Positions 9,130 to 17,854 of a stretch of DNA of 64,000 nt are shown in pieces (position 1 is the first letter of the stretch; every line of letters begins with the position of its first letter). The notes under the pieces are model-generated. The model was not told where the DNA came from and did not search any database. It worked only from the letters and a program-made list of their open reading frames with translations. This stretch comes from JAAYUD01 sp041907665 (GTDB lineage: Bacteria > Bacteroidota > Bacteroidia > Bacteroidales > Bacteroidaceae), in the NCBI GenBank assembly GCA_041907665.1, contig JAYRGW010000002.1:62001-126000 (forward strand), in the 5' to 3' direction. The position numbers and the translations under genes are program-made.

Positions 9130-9810
9130 TTATTTTATTAAATGAAAAAAGCGTTTCCACCGATAGCCGTAAAGAATGTTTTGATTAGGATCTTTTGAGA
9201 ACCAGATGATAGAAGCTTTGCCTATAATATGTTCTTGTGGAACTAAGCCGAAAAGATGCGAATCGGTAATATTCGGCATTCGGTCGGACACCATCCAATA
9301 GTAATCTTTGTAAAAAACACACCTTTTCACCGGATAATTGTTTATAAAAAGAGTATCGTGACGAGCTGTAGCTTTTCTACCTTCGTGCAGACGAAGCGTG
9401 TTGCAAAGAAGCGTACAATTAGCTTTAGTTACTTCAACAGATGCTCCATGTGAAGGGATCACTAATCGGCAAGAATCAACAGAAATCGTATCGCCAGGAC
9501 CAGCAAGACAACGATATATTAAAGGACTACGAAGATCTATTTCTTTGTCGGTTTCCAATGGATTATTGAAAACGACAACATCTCCTTTTTTAATTTTCTC
9601 GTCTCCAATACGCTGATAACCTAAAAAGGACATATAAGGTAGACGTAATCCATAGCTCCATTTATTGACAATAACTCGTTCACCAGGCAACAATGTATCT
9701 CCCATATCGGAAGACAAAATGAGATATGACGAAAAGACAAAGCAATGTAGAAGCCACACCAGAAATGCAGCTCCCAAAAGTACCCCTATCCAGATACCAT
9801 ATCGCTTCAT
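9130..9810 (-). CDS. Signal peptidase I paralogue lacking the Ser/Lys dyad
   Basis: A 226-residue S26-type protein with one N-terminal membrane segment (residues 5-26). It aligns with signal peptidase I, but the nucleophile box reads SSDM (residues 33-36) where the active enzyme has S-x-S-M, so Asp35 stands at the catalytic Ser. The general-base box reads YRCLAGPGD with Tyr99 where Lys is expected. The normally invariant GDNR-DSR box is reduced to SDRMPNITDSH. Ser33 or Ser34 could substitute, but no Lys is available, so a non-catalytic or altered role is inferred. It sits 18 bases downstream of the full-length lepB. Confidence 0.85.
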   Translation of the reverse strand: MKRYGIWIGVLLGAAFLVWLLHCFVFSSYLILSSDMGDTLLPGERVIVNKWSYGLRLPYMSFLGYQRIGDEKIKKGDVVVFNNPLETDKEIDLRSPLIYRCLAGPGDTISVDSCRLVIPSHGASVEVTKANCTLLCNTLRLHEGRKATARHDTLFINNYPVKRCVFYKDYYWMVSDRMPNITDSHLFGLVPQEHIIGKASIIWFSKDPNQNILYGYRWKRFFHLIK

Positions 9811-9828
9811 CTATACTGCGTTTATTAA

Positions 9829-11265
9829 TTATTTAACCCAACGAAACATTCGGCTCCAACGGATTTTTCCATCAAATAACGAACGATCTTTATCGAGGGA
9901 CAACCAAATAAAAATAGGTTTGCCAATAACATGATCCTCTGGAACAAATCCCCAATACCGGGAATCTTGCGAGTTATGCCGGTTGTCACCCATCATCCAA
10001 TAGTAATCCATTTTAAAAGTATACCGATTGGATTTTACACCATTAATATAAATAGAACCATCATCTTTAACCTGAAGTTTGTTCCCTTCATAAACAGTAA
10101 TACAACGTTCATAAATAGGCAGATTATGCATTGTCAAAGTGATCGTTTTGCCCTTAGCAGGAATCCATAAAGGTCCATAATTATCGACCGTCCAGTGTGT
10201 ATTTAAACCTTGAGGGAAAAGATCCGGATCAGAACTAACCCCAATAGGCTGGATGGAGGTAACTAAATCCTTGTGCTTTTGTAACTCGCGCAAAGAGGTA
10301 CTCGTCAAAGGCAATACAAAAGACTTACTTCCAGGCTGATAATTAGACAGATCTTCTTCGCTTAATCTCAGTTCACGAATTAAATCCTCTGGTATTAATT
10401 TGCCGGTAGCCTGAATTTGATACATAAACTCAGCATCTTTGGGAGTTATTTGATGTTTACCATTAACATATACTTCACGATTCCGAATCATGAGCATATC
10501 TCCAGGAAGCCCTATACAACGTTTTACATAATTCTCACGATGATCTACCGGACGATAAATAACTTTTCCATATTGATCAGGCGAACCAAAGATCGCATTT
10601 TTCCCGGCAGTATAATAAAGTTGGTATATTTTGCGTTGTTCAAGAGGCGATAGATGATCAGTATTAACCATAGGAGCGCCATTTTGTTGTGCTATCTGCC
10701 GTCCTACCTTATATGCCAATGTGCAAAAGCCTTCTTCTTGAATACTCAACGCCACACTGTCACCCGCAGGATAATTAAATACGACAATATCATTGTGTTT
10801 TACTTTACCAAAACCGGGAACTCTTTTATAATCCCAATGAGGCCATTCCAAGTATGATTTACAATTAAATATCGGCAGTGTATGAGCAGTAAGTGGCATA
10901 GAAAGAGGCGTCTGAGGAACGCGTGGTCCATAGCTCATTTTACTGACATAAAGAAAATCACCTACTAAAAGAGACTTCTCTAGTGAAGAAGACGGTATCT
11001 GGTAATTTTGAAAGAAATACAAGTTGACGAAATAAACAGCAACCAAGGCAAAAATAATGGCATCGATCCAACTCATAATTGATCTTACAGTAGCATTCTT
11101 TGCTTTTTTCCAAAAAGTCCAATTGACCTTTTTGGTTATATAAGCATCAAAAATAAATGGGATAACAACAATACCCAACCAGCTTTTTACCCATACAAGA
11201 AAAGCAATGTAAAGCACTAAAGAAATGCTTAATTTAATTATTTGTGAACGGGAGACATTTTCCAT
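9829..11265 (-). CDS. lepB: Signal peptidase I
   Basis: A 478-residue signal peptidase I with two N-terminal hydrophobic segments (about 10-35 and 65-85). Catalytic Ser94 is in IPSSSLEKSLLVGD, Lys248 in YVKRCIGLPGD, and the C-terminal GDNRHNSQDSRYWGFVPEDH box is intact, so this is the active enzyme that cleaves Sec signal peptides at the periplasmic face. A long insertion between the Ser and Lys boxes and another before the last box explain its size, usual in Bacteroidota. It lies 16 bases after dapB and just before the degenerate paralogue. Confidence 0.93.
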   Translation of the reverse strand: MENVSRSQIIKLSISLVLYIAFLVWVKSWLGIVVIPFIFDAYITKKVNWTFWKKAKNATVRSIMSWIDAIIFALVAVYFVNLYFFQNYQIPSSSLEKSLLVGDFLYVSKMSYGPRVPQTPLSMPLTAHTLPIFNCKSYLEWPHWDYKRVPGFGKVKHNDIVVFNYPAGDSVALSIQEEGFCTLAYKVGRQIAQQNGAPMVNTDHLSPLEQRKIYQLYYTAGKNAIFGSPDQYGKVIYRPVDHRENYVKRCIGLPGDMLMIRNREVYVNGKHQITPKDAEFMYQIQATGKLIPEDLIRELRLSEEDLSNYQPGSKSFVLPLTSTSLRELQKHKDLVTSIQPIGVSSDPDLFPQGLNTHWTVDNYGPLWIPAKGKTITLTMHNLPIYERCITVYEGNKLQVKDDGSIYINGVKSNRYTFKMDYYWMMGDNRHNSQDSRYWGFVPEDHVIGKPIFIWLSLDKDRSLFDGKIRWSRMFRWVK

Positions 11266-11281
11266 TTTCTATTTTCCTTTT

Positions 11282-12010
11282 TTAATCGTTTAAGAATGAA
11301 AACAAATTATTCATAGTGAGTAAGCCTTGATGAGTAGCCGTATATTCGGCTGCCAATACAGCTCCCATTACAAATCCACTACGGTTTTTTGCATCGTGTG
11401 TAATCGTTATGCTATCGGCATTGGAGTCATAGCAAATTGTATGGATACCCGGTACCTCACCTTCACGTATAGAATGAATGACCAAGTCGTCAGAAGCAGA
11501 AGCAGTCTCTTTCGTCCAACGATTTTTACGATTCAATTCTTCTACAATGGTATCGGCAAGAGTGATGGCAGTTCCGCTTGGTGCATCCAATTTATGTATA
11601 TGATGAGTTTCGGTCATCGAAACATCATATACAGGAAATTGATTCATAATATGAGCCAGATACTTATTGACTGCTGAGAAAATGCAAACGCCAAGACTGA
11701 AATTGGACGCCCAAAAAAGAGTTTTCCCTTCTTCGTTGCACATCCTCTCAATTTCTGCCTGATGTTCGGTACGCCATCCGGTACTACCCGATACGACCTT
11801 TACACCAGCAGCGAAAGCCTTTATATAGTTACCATAAGCAGCTTGCGGATTGGTGAACTCGATTGCAACATCTGCTGATCGGAAAGCATCCGAATCAAAT
11901 TCTTCTGGATTATTCACATCAATAATACTTACTATTTCATGTCCGCGGCTTCGGGCAAGTTTCTCTATTTCTTGACCCATTTTGCCATAACCGATAATTG
12001 CTACTTTCAT
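11282..12010 (-). CDS. dapB: 4-hydroxy-tetrahydrodipicolinate reductase
   Basis: A 242-residue DapB of the lysine/meso-diaminopimelate pathway. The dinucleotide motif GYGKMG is at the N-terminus, and the substrate/catalytic segment ETHHIHKLDAPSGTA carries the paired His and Lys. The start MKVAIIG at 12010 matches the family. An ATG five codons upstream (12025) is possible but would leave a leader of only a few bases after the -7 element TATATTTG at 12046-12039. First gene of the operon with lepB, its paralogue and WbqC. Confidence 0.93.
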   Translation of the reverse strand: MKVAIIGYGKMGQEIEKLARSRGHEIVSIIDVNNPEEFDSDAFRSADVAIEFTNPQAAYGNYIKAFAAGVKVVSGSTGWRTEHQAEIERMCNEEGKTLFWASNFSLGVCIFSAVNKYLAHIMNQFPVYDVSMTETHHIHKLDAPSGTAITLADTIVEELNRKNRWTKETASASDDLVIHSIREGEVPGIHTICYDSNADSITITHDAKNRSGFVMGAVLAAEYTATHQGLLTMNNLFSFLND

Positions 12011-12038
12011 TTTAAAAGATTCCATTGATATTTAGTTG

Positions 12039-12065
12039 CAAATATACTACTTTTTATTACATTTG
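12039..12065. promoter_or_regulatory. Divergent promoter pair dapB / DUF2851 gene
   Basis: Minus strand TATATTTG (12046-12039) faces dapB and plus strand TACATTTG (12058-12065) faces the DUF2851 gene. Both match TAnnTTTG exactly. The two -7 elements are 11 bases apart back to back, so each -33 region would overlap the other promoter. Confidence 0.55.
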
Positions 12066-12088
12066 CTGCTCATTAACTTAATCTTAAC

Positions 12089-13369
12089 ATGGAACACCTA
12101 CTGCAATACTTATGGATGCATCGAATTTTTCCTCTTCAAATACTGCAAACGACCGACGGAATGCCTCTCGAAGTTATAGACAGTGGCCTACATAACAGAA
12201 ATGCAGGACCCGATTTTTTTAACGCTAAAGTGAAAATAGGTCAAACGCTCTGGGTAGGTAATATAGAAGTACATACAGCCTCTTCTGATTGGTATCGACA
12301 TGGACACGATAAAGATCGGAACTATGATTCGGTTATTCTTCATGTAATCGGTAATGACGATTGTGAAATATTACGCCCGGATGGTCAGGTAATTCCACAG
12401 TTTAGATTGGATTGCTCTACAAATATCAAACAAGATTACAATCAGCTCTGTCAATTGACAGACTATCCACGTTGCCATAATATTCTATCATCACTATCTC
12501 CTCTGCGAATCCATTCTTGGCTAGAGACATTACAAATAGAACGATTAGAGCAAAAAACTATAGACATCGAAAAGCGGGTAAGTCAATGCAACGGTTCTTG
12601 GGAAGATGCTTTCTTTGTCACACTATCGCGCAACCTAGGTTTCGGTCTCAACGGCGACACTTTTGAAAGATGGGCATACCGATTACCACTTAGGGCAGTA
12701 GACAAACATCGCGATAACCTGATGCAAGTAGAAGCACTATTCTTTGGAACAGCTGGATTATTGAAAGAAGAAATAGACGACACCTATTATAAAAACTTGC
12801 AGAAAGAATATTTGTATTTGAGCCATAAGTTCGGATTGGCAGATCCGATAGAGGAGCACTTATGGAGACGCCTCAGAATACGCCCAAACAATTTCTGCCA
12901 CGTTCGAATTGCACAGTTAGCTGCACTATATAACAAGGAGCGGTCGCTTCTCTCGTGCTTCATTGAAGTAGATGAACCTTCTGACGTCTGCAAGCTATTC
13001 GACGTTTCGACTTCAGAATATTGGGATACGCATTTTTCATTTACTCATTTATCTCCTCAAAATAAGAAAACTTGGGGTGCTGGAGCCATGCAACTGATTA
13101 TAATTAATACGCTTATTCCATTTCTTTATGCTTACGGCAAACACAAAAGTAATGATTCTTTATGCGAAAAAGCCTTTGAGTTTTTAACAAAAATGAAAGC
13201 CGAAAACAATGTTATAATCCGGCAATGGGAAACAATAGGAATTAAAATTGAATCGGCAGCAGATTCGCAGGCTTTAATTCAATTGAAAAAAGAATATTGC
13301 GACAAACGGAAGTGCTTGCATTGTCGATTCGGCTATGAATTTCTAAAAAGGAGCACCTTAAATAAATAA
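12089..13369 (+). CDS. DUF2851 family protein
   Basis: A 426-residue protein of the DUF2851 family, widespread in Bacteroidota and of unknown function. Recognisable family features are the N-terminal QTTDGMPLEVIDSGLHNRNAGPDF region, the WVGNIEVHTASSDWYRHGHD segment and the C-terminal cysteine pair in KRKCLHCRFGYEF, which could bind a metal. There is no signal peptide. It is divergent from dapB and followed by the DUF4348 gene after 118 bases that include a separate promoter. Confidence 0.85.
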   Translation: MEHLLQYLWMHRIFPLQILQTTDGMPLEVIDSGLHNRNAGPDFFNAKVKIGQTLWVGNIEVHTASSDWYRHGHDKDRNYDSVILHVIGNDDCEILRPDGQVIPQFRLDCSTNIKQDYNQLCQLTDYPRCHNILSSLSPLRIHSWLETLQIERLEQKTIDIEKRVSQCNGSWEDAFFVTLSRNLGFGLNGDTFERWAYRLPLRAVDKHRDNLMQVEALFFGTAGLLKEEIDDTYYKNLQKEYLYLSHKFGLADPIEEHLWRRLRIRPNNFCHVRIAQLAALYNKERSLLSCFIEVDEPSDVCKLFDVSTSEYWDTHFSFTHLSPQNKKTWGAGAMQLIIINTLIPFLYAYGKHKSNDSLCEKAFEFLTKMKAENNVIIRQWETIGIKIESAADSQALIQLKKEYCDKRKCLHCRFGYEFLKRSTLNK

Positions 13370-13456
13370 ACAAAAGGCCTCTATAGCGCAGAAATATTTG
13401 TCACGAAAGATATTAAAATAAAAACCATTTTATTTCTTATTGTCTTCGGGTTGCAC

Positions 13457-13464
13457 TATCTTTG
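13457..13464 (+). promoter_or_regulatory. Promoter -7 element of the DUF4348 gene
   Basis: TATCTTTG, an exact TAnnTTTG match, ends 23 bases before the ATG at 13488. Its position inside the longer upstream open frame argues for the 13488 start. Confidence 0.5.
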
Positions 13465-13487
13465 TTTCCGAATCAAATGCACGACTT

Positions 13488-14015
13488 ATGAAAACGATTC
13501 ATTTATTATTTACTTTTGTATTGACTGCATTGTTGTTTTGTCCAAACACTTCTGCTGGGACTATTCCTCCACAAGGAGACAAAGGCTTTGCCTCATTTAT
13601 AGAGCATTTTACTCAGAGCGCTGCTTTTCAATATTCGCGTATCAAATTCCCTCTTAAAACACCTATCACACTGATGGCCGACGACGGAAAAAGCGAAAAG
13701 ACTTTTTCTTTCACTCGTGACAAATGGCCTTTGATTTCTGCCGAACTCTTAAAAGAGAAAAATGAGACGTCGACCGAAGGAGCTACATATATTGCCAAAT
13801 ACATAACCGATAGCCCTACACACAAAGTATTTCAAGCTGGATATGAAGATTCAGAAATTGACTTAAAAATAGTTTTTGATCTAGTAAACGATAGATGGTA
13901 TGTGACAGATTGCTGCACGGCATGGTATAACTTTGAGCTTTCAATGGCCGAATTTAGAGAAGCAGTGAGACATGTACAACAAGAAAATGCAGCCTTTATA
14001 AAAATTCATCCTTAA
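13488..14015 (+). CDS. Secreted DUF4348 family protein
   Basis: A 175-residue exported protein. The N-terminus MKTIHLLFTFVLTALLFC is a Sec signal peptide ending near SAG. The body (GFASFIEHFTQSAAFQYSRI, then DRWYVTDCCTAWY near residue 145) matches DUF4348, a Bacteroidales family of unknown function. The start at 13488 is chosen over the in-frame start 16 codons upstream because it gives a clean signal peptide and lies downstream of the -7 element. The CBM9-like gene follows after 25 bases, probably co-transcribed. Confidence 0.78.
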   Translation: MKTIHLLFTFVLTALLFCPNTSAGTIPPQGDKGFASFIEHFTQSAAFQYSRIKFPLKTPITLMADDGKSEKTFSFTRDKWPLISAELLKEKNETSTEGATYIAKYITDSPTHKVFQAGYEDSEIDLKIVFDLVNDRWYVTDCCTAWYNFELSMAEFREAVRHVQQENAAFIKIHP

Positions 14016-14040
14016 AGAGAATAGATAATAAGCAAAATAA

Positions 14041-14685
14041 ATGATTGTCAAAAAAACAACTATTGACTGTACTGATTTATGTTTAGTACCGTCACAATTA
14101 GATAAGTTGAGCATCCCCTTCGAAGTGATAGGTTGTGTCAATTGGAAAGAACAATTTCCTTATAAACCGCTTGCCAAATTTCGTATTGTTCATACAGATA
14201 GCGCAATCATCATCAACTATCGTGTGAATGAGAAAAGCATTCGCGCAAAATACGATAAAGACTGCGGTAATGTATGGACCGACTCTTGTGTTGAATTCTT
14301 TTCAATTCCAGCCAATGATGGCGTCTATTATAATATAGAATGCAATTGCATCGGAACCATTTTACTTGCCGCTGGAAAAGAAAGAGAGAACAGAGAGAAA
14401 GCACCTATCTCTGTATTGAAACAAATAGAGCGTTGGGCAAGTCTCGGAACGAAAGCTTTTGAAGAACGCAGAGGAGACTGCTCGTGGGAAATAGTACTTC
14501 GTATTCCTTATACGGCATACTTCAAGCATCAGATTGACTCTCTTGGCGGAAAAAGAATAAGAGCAAACTTCTACAAATGCGGCGACGAATTGGAAACGCC
14601 ACATTTTCTATCTTGGAATCCCATAGAGATAGCAAAACCGGACTTTCATAGACCAGACTACTTCGGGACATTGGACTTTGAATAA
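14041..14685 (+). CDS. CBM9-like (DOMON-like) carbohydrate-binding protein
   Basis: A 214-residue protein resembling the carbohydrate-binding family 9-like domain: KFRIVHTDSAIIINYRVNEKSIRAKY, then VWTDSCVEFFSIP and NIECNCIGTILLAAG, ending with FYKCGDELETPHFLSWNPIE..KPDFHRPDYFGTLDF. No signal peptide is seen, although many relatives sit near exported glycan proteins. The ligand cannot be predicted. Likely co-transcribed with the DUF4348 gene and convergent with the large outer-membrane protein gene. Confidence 0.75.
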   Translation: MIVKKTTIDCTDLCLVPSQLDKLSIPFEVIGCVNWKEQFPYKPLAKFRIVHTDSAIIINYRVNEKSIRAKYDKDCGNVWTDSCVEFFSIPANDGVYYNIECNCIGTILLAAGKERENREKAPISVLKQIERWASLGTKAFEERRGDCSWEIVLRIPYTAYFKHQIDSLGGKRIRANFYKCGDELETPHFLSWNPIEIAKPDFHRPDYFGTLDFE

Positions 14686-14727
14686 AGTGACACAGCAATT
14701 CGTTTAATTAATGAACAAAACAGGAGC

Positions 14728-17634
14728 CTATTTTCTAGGTCCACTATTAAAGCGATAAACAGCATGAAGCATAATATAACGAGGTACTACATTATAGGTT
14801 GTCTCGGTTCTACCTTGAGCATTGAGTATACGCTGTACATTCGATAAGTTATGAAGAATATCAAACCCGTCGGCCATCAAAATAAGATTACCACGAAACA
14901 AGCGTTTGGATAATCGGGCATTCCACACCAATTTATCAGTATTCATCTGTTTATCTTGATATCCACGTCTACTGAACATTGTAATATCAGTACTAAATTG
15001 CATCTCTAAAGGCAGTTCTATTTGTCCTGTCATTCCATAATTAAAATCAAATGCATTGATTGTATTGAAATCGTCACGACGACTTGTTGCATGATTCCAA
15101 TTACACGTGAATTGAGTGCCTAACATTATTTTAGTATCCCGACGAAAGTCCAAGCCCAACTTTTCAGTCATACTCAAATTGTGTACCGTACTCCTCGAAC
15201 TTGCTGATGCTCCTGCAATACTTATCAAATCAACATCAACTGATTTATCGGCCGATGTATTATTTGATAATGTCAGATATCCCTTTCTATCTATTGTCCC
15301 ATTATAGCTTAAATTGGCATTAATACCCCAATTACCATTCACATTTTCGGGCTTTGACGTCCGAATACCAGTTGTTTTATCGTAAATGAAACCCATCGCT
15401 ACGGCATTCTGATCTATATGATATCCGATATTGACATTAACAGCACGTGCATGTTCCATTTGAAACTTCATATAAGAAAAATGAATATTATGAGAATGAG
15501 AATTCTTTAAATCTGGATTACCTAACATTACATTAAGGGGATCAACATTATCTGTGATATTCACCAAATTCGTCAATTCGGGAGGCGAAGATGATAATTG
15601 GTAACCTAGACTAAGATCACCGAAACGATTACTCATCCAAGTAAAGTTTATATTCGGTTCAAAAAGAAAATCTCTGCGAGAAATAGGAAAGAACTTAGAA
15701 CCACGATAATAATTCATGGACTTACGACTAAAGCTCCCACCAAGCCCAAAATCAAAACCGATCAACCCCGGTCGTTGAGAAATAGAATCCATTCCAAGAC
15801 TCCACAAGACATTCCCTCTAATATTTGGGTTGTATATCGTCTCATGTCTATTTGAAAAGTAAGAATTGCCAGCATCTATTGCCATTAATAGCGAATCGTT
15901 TGTTGACGGCAATAATCCTAATTGATGTCGTTCCCATCCAGATAATTTATCAAGCCGATAGAGCGAAGACCTTGATGAATTATATGCCTTCTTAAACTCA
16001 CACCCGGGAGACAACATAATAATCTTATCACCCCTGTTGTTACCCATATCATTGCGCAAAAAATATTCGTAGAAAGAGTTTACCGAAAGATTGTAACTTC
16101 TTGCTGGAGCATGAGTATATTGATTACGATTATCTGCAGCAGCGGTAGGATTTGAAGGATAATCCAAAAAGCTCTGACTGAAATTATTTTTTGTTGAACT
16201 GGAATAAGTAAACCGAGCATCAATACTAAGTCCATCTTTTGTTTGTTGATCGGTCAATAGCCTACAAGACGCTCCTAAAGTTGTACTCAATTGGTGTCCG
16301 TTTCCCATACCATCCTGACTACGACGATTAAGCGTTATCTGCCTAAGAGTTCGATTAAGCGGAAAAGCGAATAAACTATCAAGTACATTACCATTAATCA
16401 TTAACAAAGGATTTGAAGAAAAGTTTCCAGACAATTCTTTTGAATGGGTATTATCTCTCGAACAATTGAATGTCAAGGAGCTACGCATCCAAAAACGATC
16501 AGTATGATAATTCATCATATTCATCGAATTGAAATTTGTATTTAGCATCCTAGACTTGTTTAACGAGTGAGCAAAAGCATTCCCCGAAGTTAAAAAAGTT
16601 TCAGTAATTGTATTGTATTGATTATCATTATCCGTTCTATTTATGGTATTATCCGATTGGATATAAAATTCTTTCCCGCTATCATACCTATAAGATAGTC
16701 CGCCACTTTTAAGAGACTGTAGCCCGCCACCAGTAAAAGCAGGCGACAACTCTCCAATGTCTTCACCTGGTTGTTGAGAATCATTCATATTATTAATATT
16801 GCCCATAACCGACAATCGAGATTTAGACGCAAAGCGCAATCCGAAAAAACGTCCAGTATAGCGTTCATTAGTTCCCCTACCCGCTCCTATATTAGCTATA
16901 ATACCCACCGAATACTGTTTCTTTAGATTGACATCCATTATTAAATGTTCGTCCTTCTTTTTTACGGCCACCCCAGTCAATTCATCCTTTTTATTATATA
17001 TCTTCACCTTGTTTACCATGTACGATGGAAGATTTTCAAGAGCCATTTTCGGTCCACCACTAAAAAAATCTTTTCCATTGACATACAAGCTTTCTACAAA
17101 TTTGCCGTTAACAGTAATTCGCCCATCTTTCTTCAACTCAACCCCAGGTAGTTGCTTTACTAAGGCATCAAGCATGGAACCTTCTGCCAATTGAAAAGCT
17201 CCGGCATTATACACTACCGTATCTCCTTTTACTACCATTTTAATTTTGGTAGCCGTAACGACCACTTCATTTAACACATGCTTGTCACGAGTTAAATAAA
17301 ACGTCCCCATACTTATAGAATGATTTCTTTTGGAATCTCTAATATCAATATCCTTATAAACGGCATTATATCCGAAAGAGGTGCAACGCACAATATATTT
17401 CCCAAATTGTGGAGCCTTCAATTTAAAAGCAGAAGATATAAAGCCATTAAAGCCACCATCTTTTACAAGAAATGTATCTATTACGGTACTATCGGGACGA
17501 AGCAACGAAGCCCTCATCCCTTTTACAATTTCATTGCTCGATTTATCTACCGCATAACCATACACAACTCTACTTTGCGATATGGCCGAAACAGAGACAA
17601 TGCAAAGAGATAAAAATAAAACGAATTTCTTCAA
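14728..17634 (-). CDS. Outer-membrane beta-barrel protein, TonB-receptor-like
   Basis: A 968-residue outer-membrane protein. It has a Sec signal (MKKFVLFLSLCIVSVSAISQ), a carboxypeptidase-regulatory-like domain at about 24-110, a plug-like region at about 115-210 (LNEVVVTATKIKM, then LPGVELKKDGRITVNG) and a long beta-barrel. This is the architecture of TonB-dependent-receptor-related proteins often labelled outer membrane beta-barrel protein. No SusD partner or TonB box could be identified, so the substrate is unknown. It is monocistronic with its own promoter. Confidence 0.85.
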   Translation of the reverse strand: MKKFVLFLSLCIVSVSAISQSRVVYGYAVDKSSNEIVKGMRASLLRPDSTVIDTFLVKDGGFNGFISSAFKLKAPQFGKYIVRCTSFGYNAVYKDIDIRDSKRNHSISMGTFYLTRDKHVLNEVVVTATKIKMVVKGDTVVYNAGAFQLAEGSMLDALVKQLPGVELKKDGRITVNGKFVESLYVNGKDFFSGGPKMALENLPSYMVNKVKIYNKKDELTGVAVKKKDEHLIMDVNLKKQYSVGIIANIGAGRGTNERYTGRFFGLRFASKSRLSVMGNINNMNDSQQPGEDIGELSPAFTGGGLQSLKSGGLSYRYDSGKEFYIQSDNTINRTDNDNQYNTITETFLTSGNAFAHSLNKSRMLNTNFNSMNMMNYHTDRFWMRSSLTFNCSRDNTHSKELSGNFSSNPLLMINGNVLDSLFAFPLNRTLRQITLNRRSQDGMGNGHQLSTTLGASCRLLTDQQTKDGLSIDARFTYSSSTKNNFSQSFLDYPSNPTAAADNRNQYTHAPARSYNLSVNSFYEYFLRNDMGNNRGDKIIMLSPGCEFKKAYNSSRSSLYRLDKLSGWERHQLGLLPSTNDSLLMAIDAGNSYFSNRHETIYNPNIRGNVLWSLGMDSISQRPGLIGFDFGLGGSFSRKSMNYYRGSKFFPISRRDFLFEPNINFTWMSNRFGDLSLGYQLSSSPPELTNLVNITDNVDPLNVMLGNPDLKNSHSHNIHFSYMKFQMEHARAVNVNIGYHIDQNAVAMGFIYDKTTGIRTSKPENVNGNWGINANLSYNGTIDRKGYLTLSNNTSADKSVDVDLISIAGASASSRSTVHNLSMTEKLGLDFRRDTKIMLGTQFTCNWNHATSRRDDFNTINAFDFNYGMTGQIELPLEMQFSTDITMFSRRGYQDKQMNTDKLVWNARLSKRLFRGNLILMADGFDILHNLSNVQRILNAQGRTETTYNVVPRYIMLHAVYRFNSGPRK

Positions 17635-17669
17635 TAGATTAATAGTTTAATAATTTGCGATTCAGAGCG

Positions 17670-17701
17670 CAAAGATAAATAATTATTTACGATACATTCA
17701 A
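17670..17701 (-). promoter_or_regulatory. Promoter of the outer-membrane protein gene
   Basis: Minus strand TTG (17701-17699), 21-base spacer and TATCTTTG (17677-17670). The -7 element is an exact match, 36 bases before the ATG. A second TATCTTTG lies at 17838-17831 on the same strand, next to the upstream gene's stop, and could be an alternative promoter. Confidence 0.5.
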
Positions 17702-17770
17702 GCATTTGCATTGATTATTCAAAGTATTCGTACACAAAAGTCGTTTAATCCTACCCCTATAAGAATTTTA

Positions 17771-17816
17771 CAGCAGCAACCCCACCATTATTCGCTAATA
17801 AACAGGGCTGCTGCAG
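17771..17816 (-). terminator. Candidate terminator of the GT2-GT39 operon
   Basis: CAGCAGC (about 17771-17778) pairs with GCTGCTG (about 17809-17815) around a loop of roughly 30 bases. On the minus strand the stem is followed by TAAAATTCTTAT rather than a strong T-run, so this is a weak call. Confidence 0.35.
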
Positions 17817-17854
17817 ACAATGCAAAGAGACAAAGATAAATCTTTAATGTTCAA

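Noticed and set aside
17588..17838. A roughly 20-base similarity (GACAATGCAAAGAGA) between the start of the outer-membrane protein gene and the region before 17840
   Set aside because: Too short and low-complexity to call a duplication in A-rich DNA.
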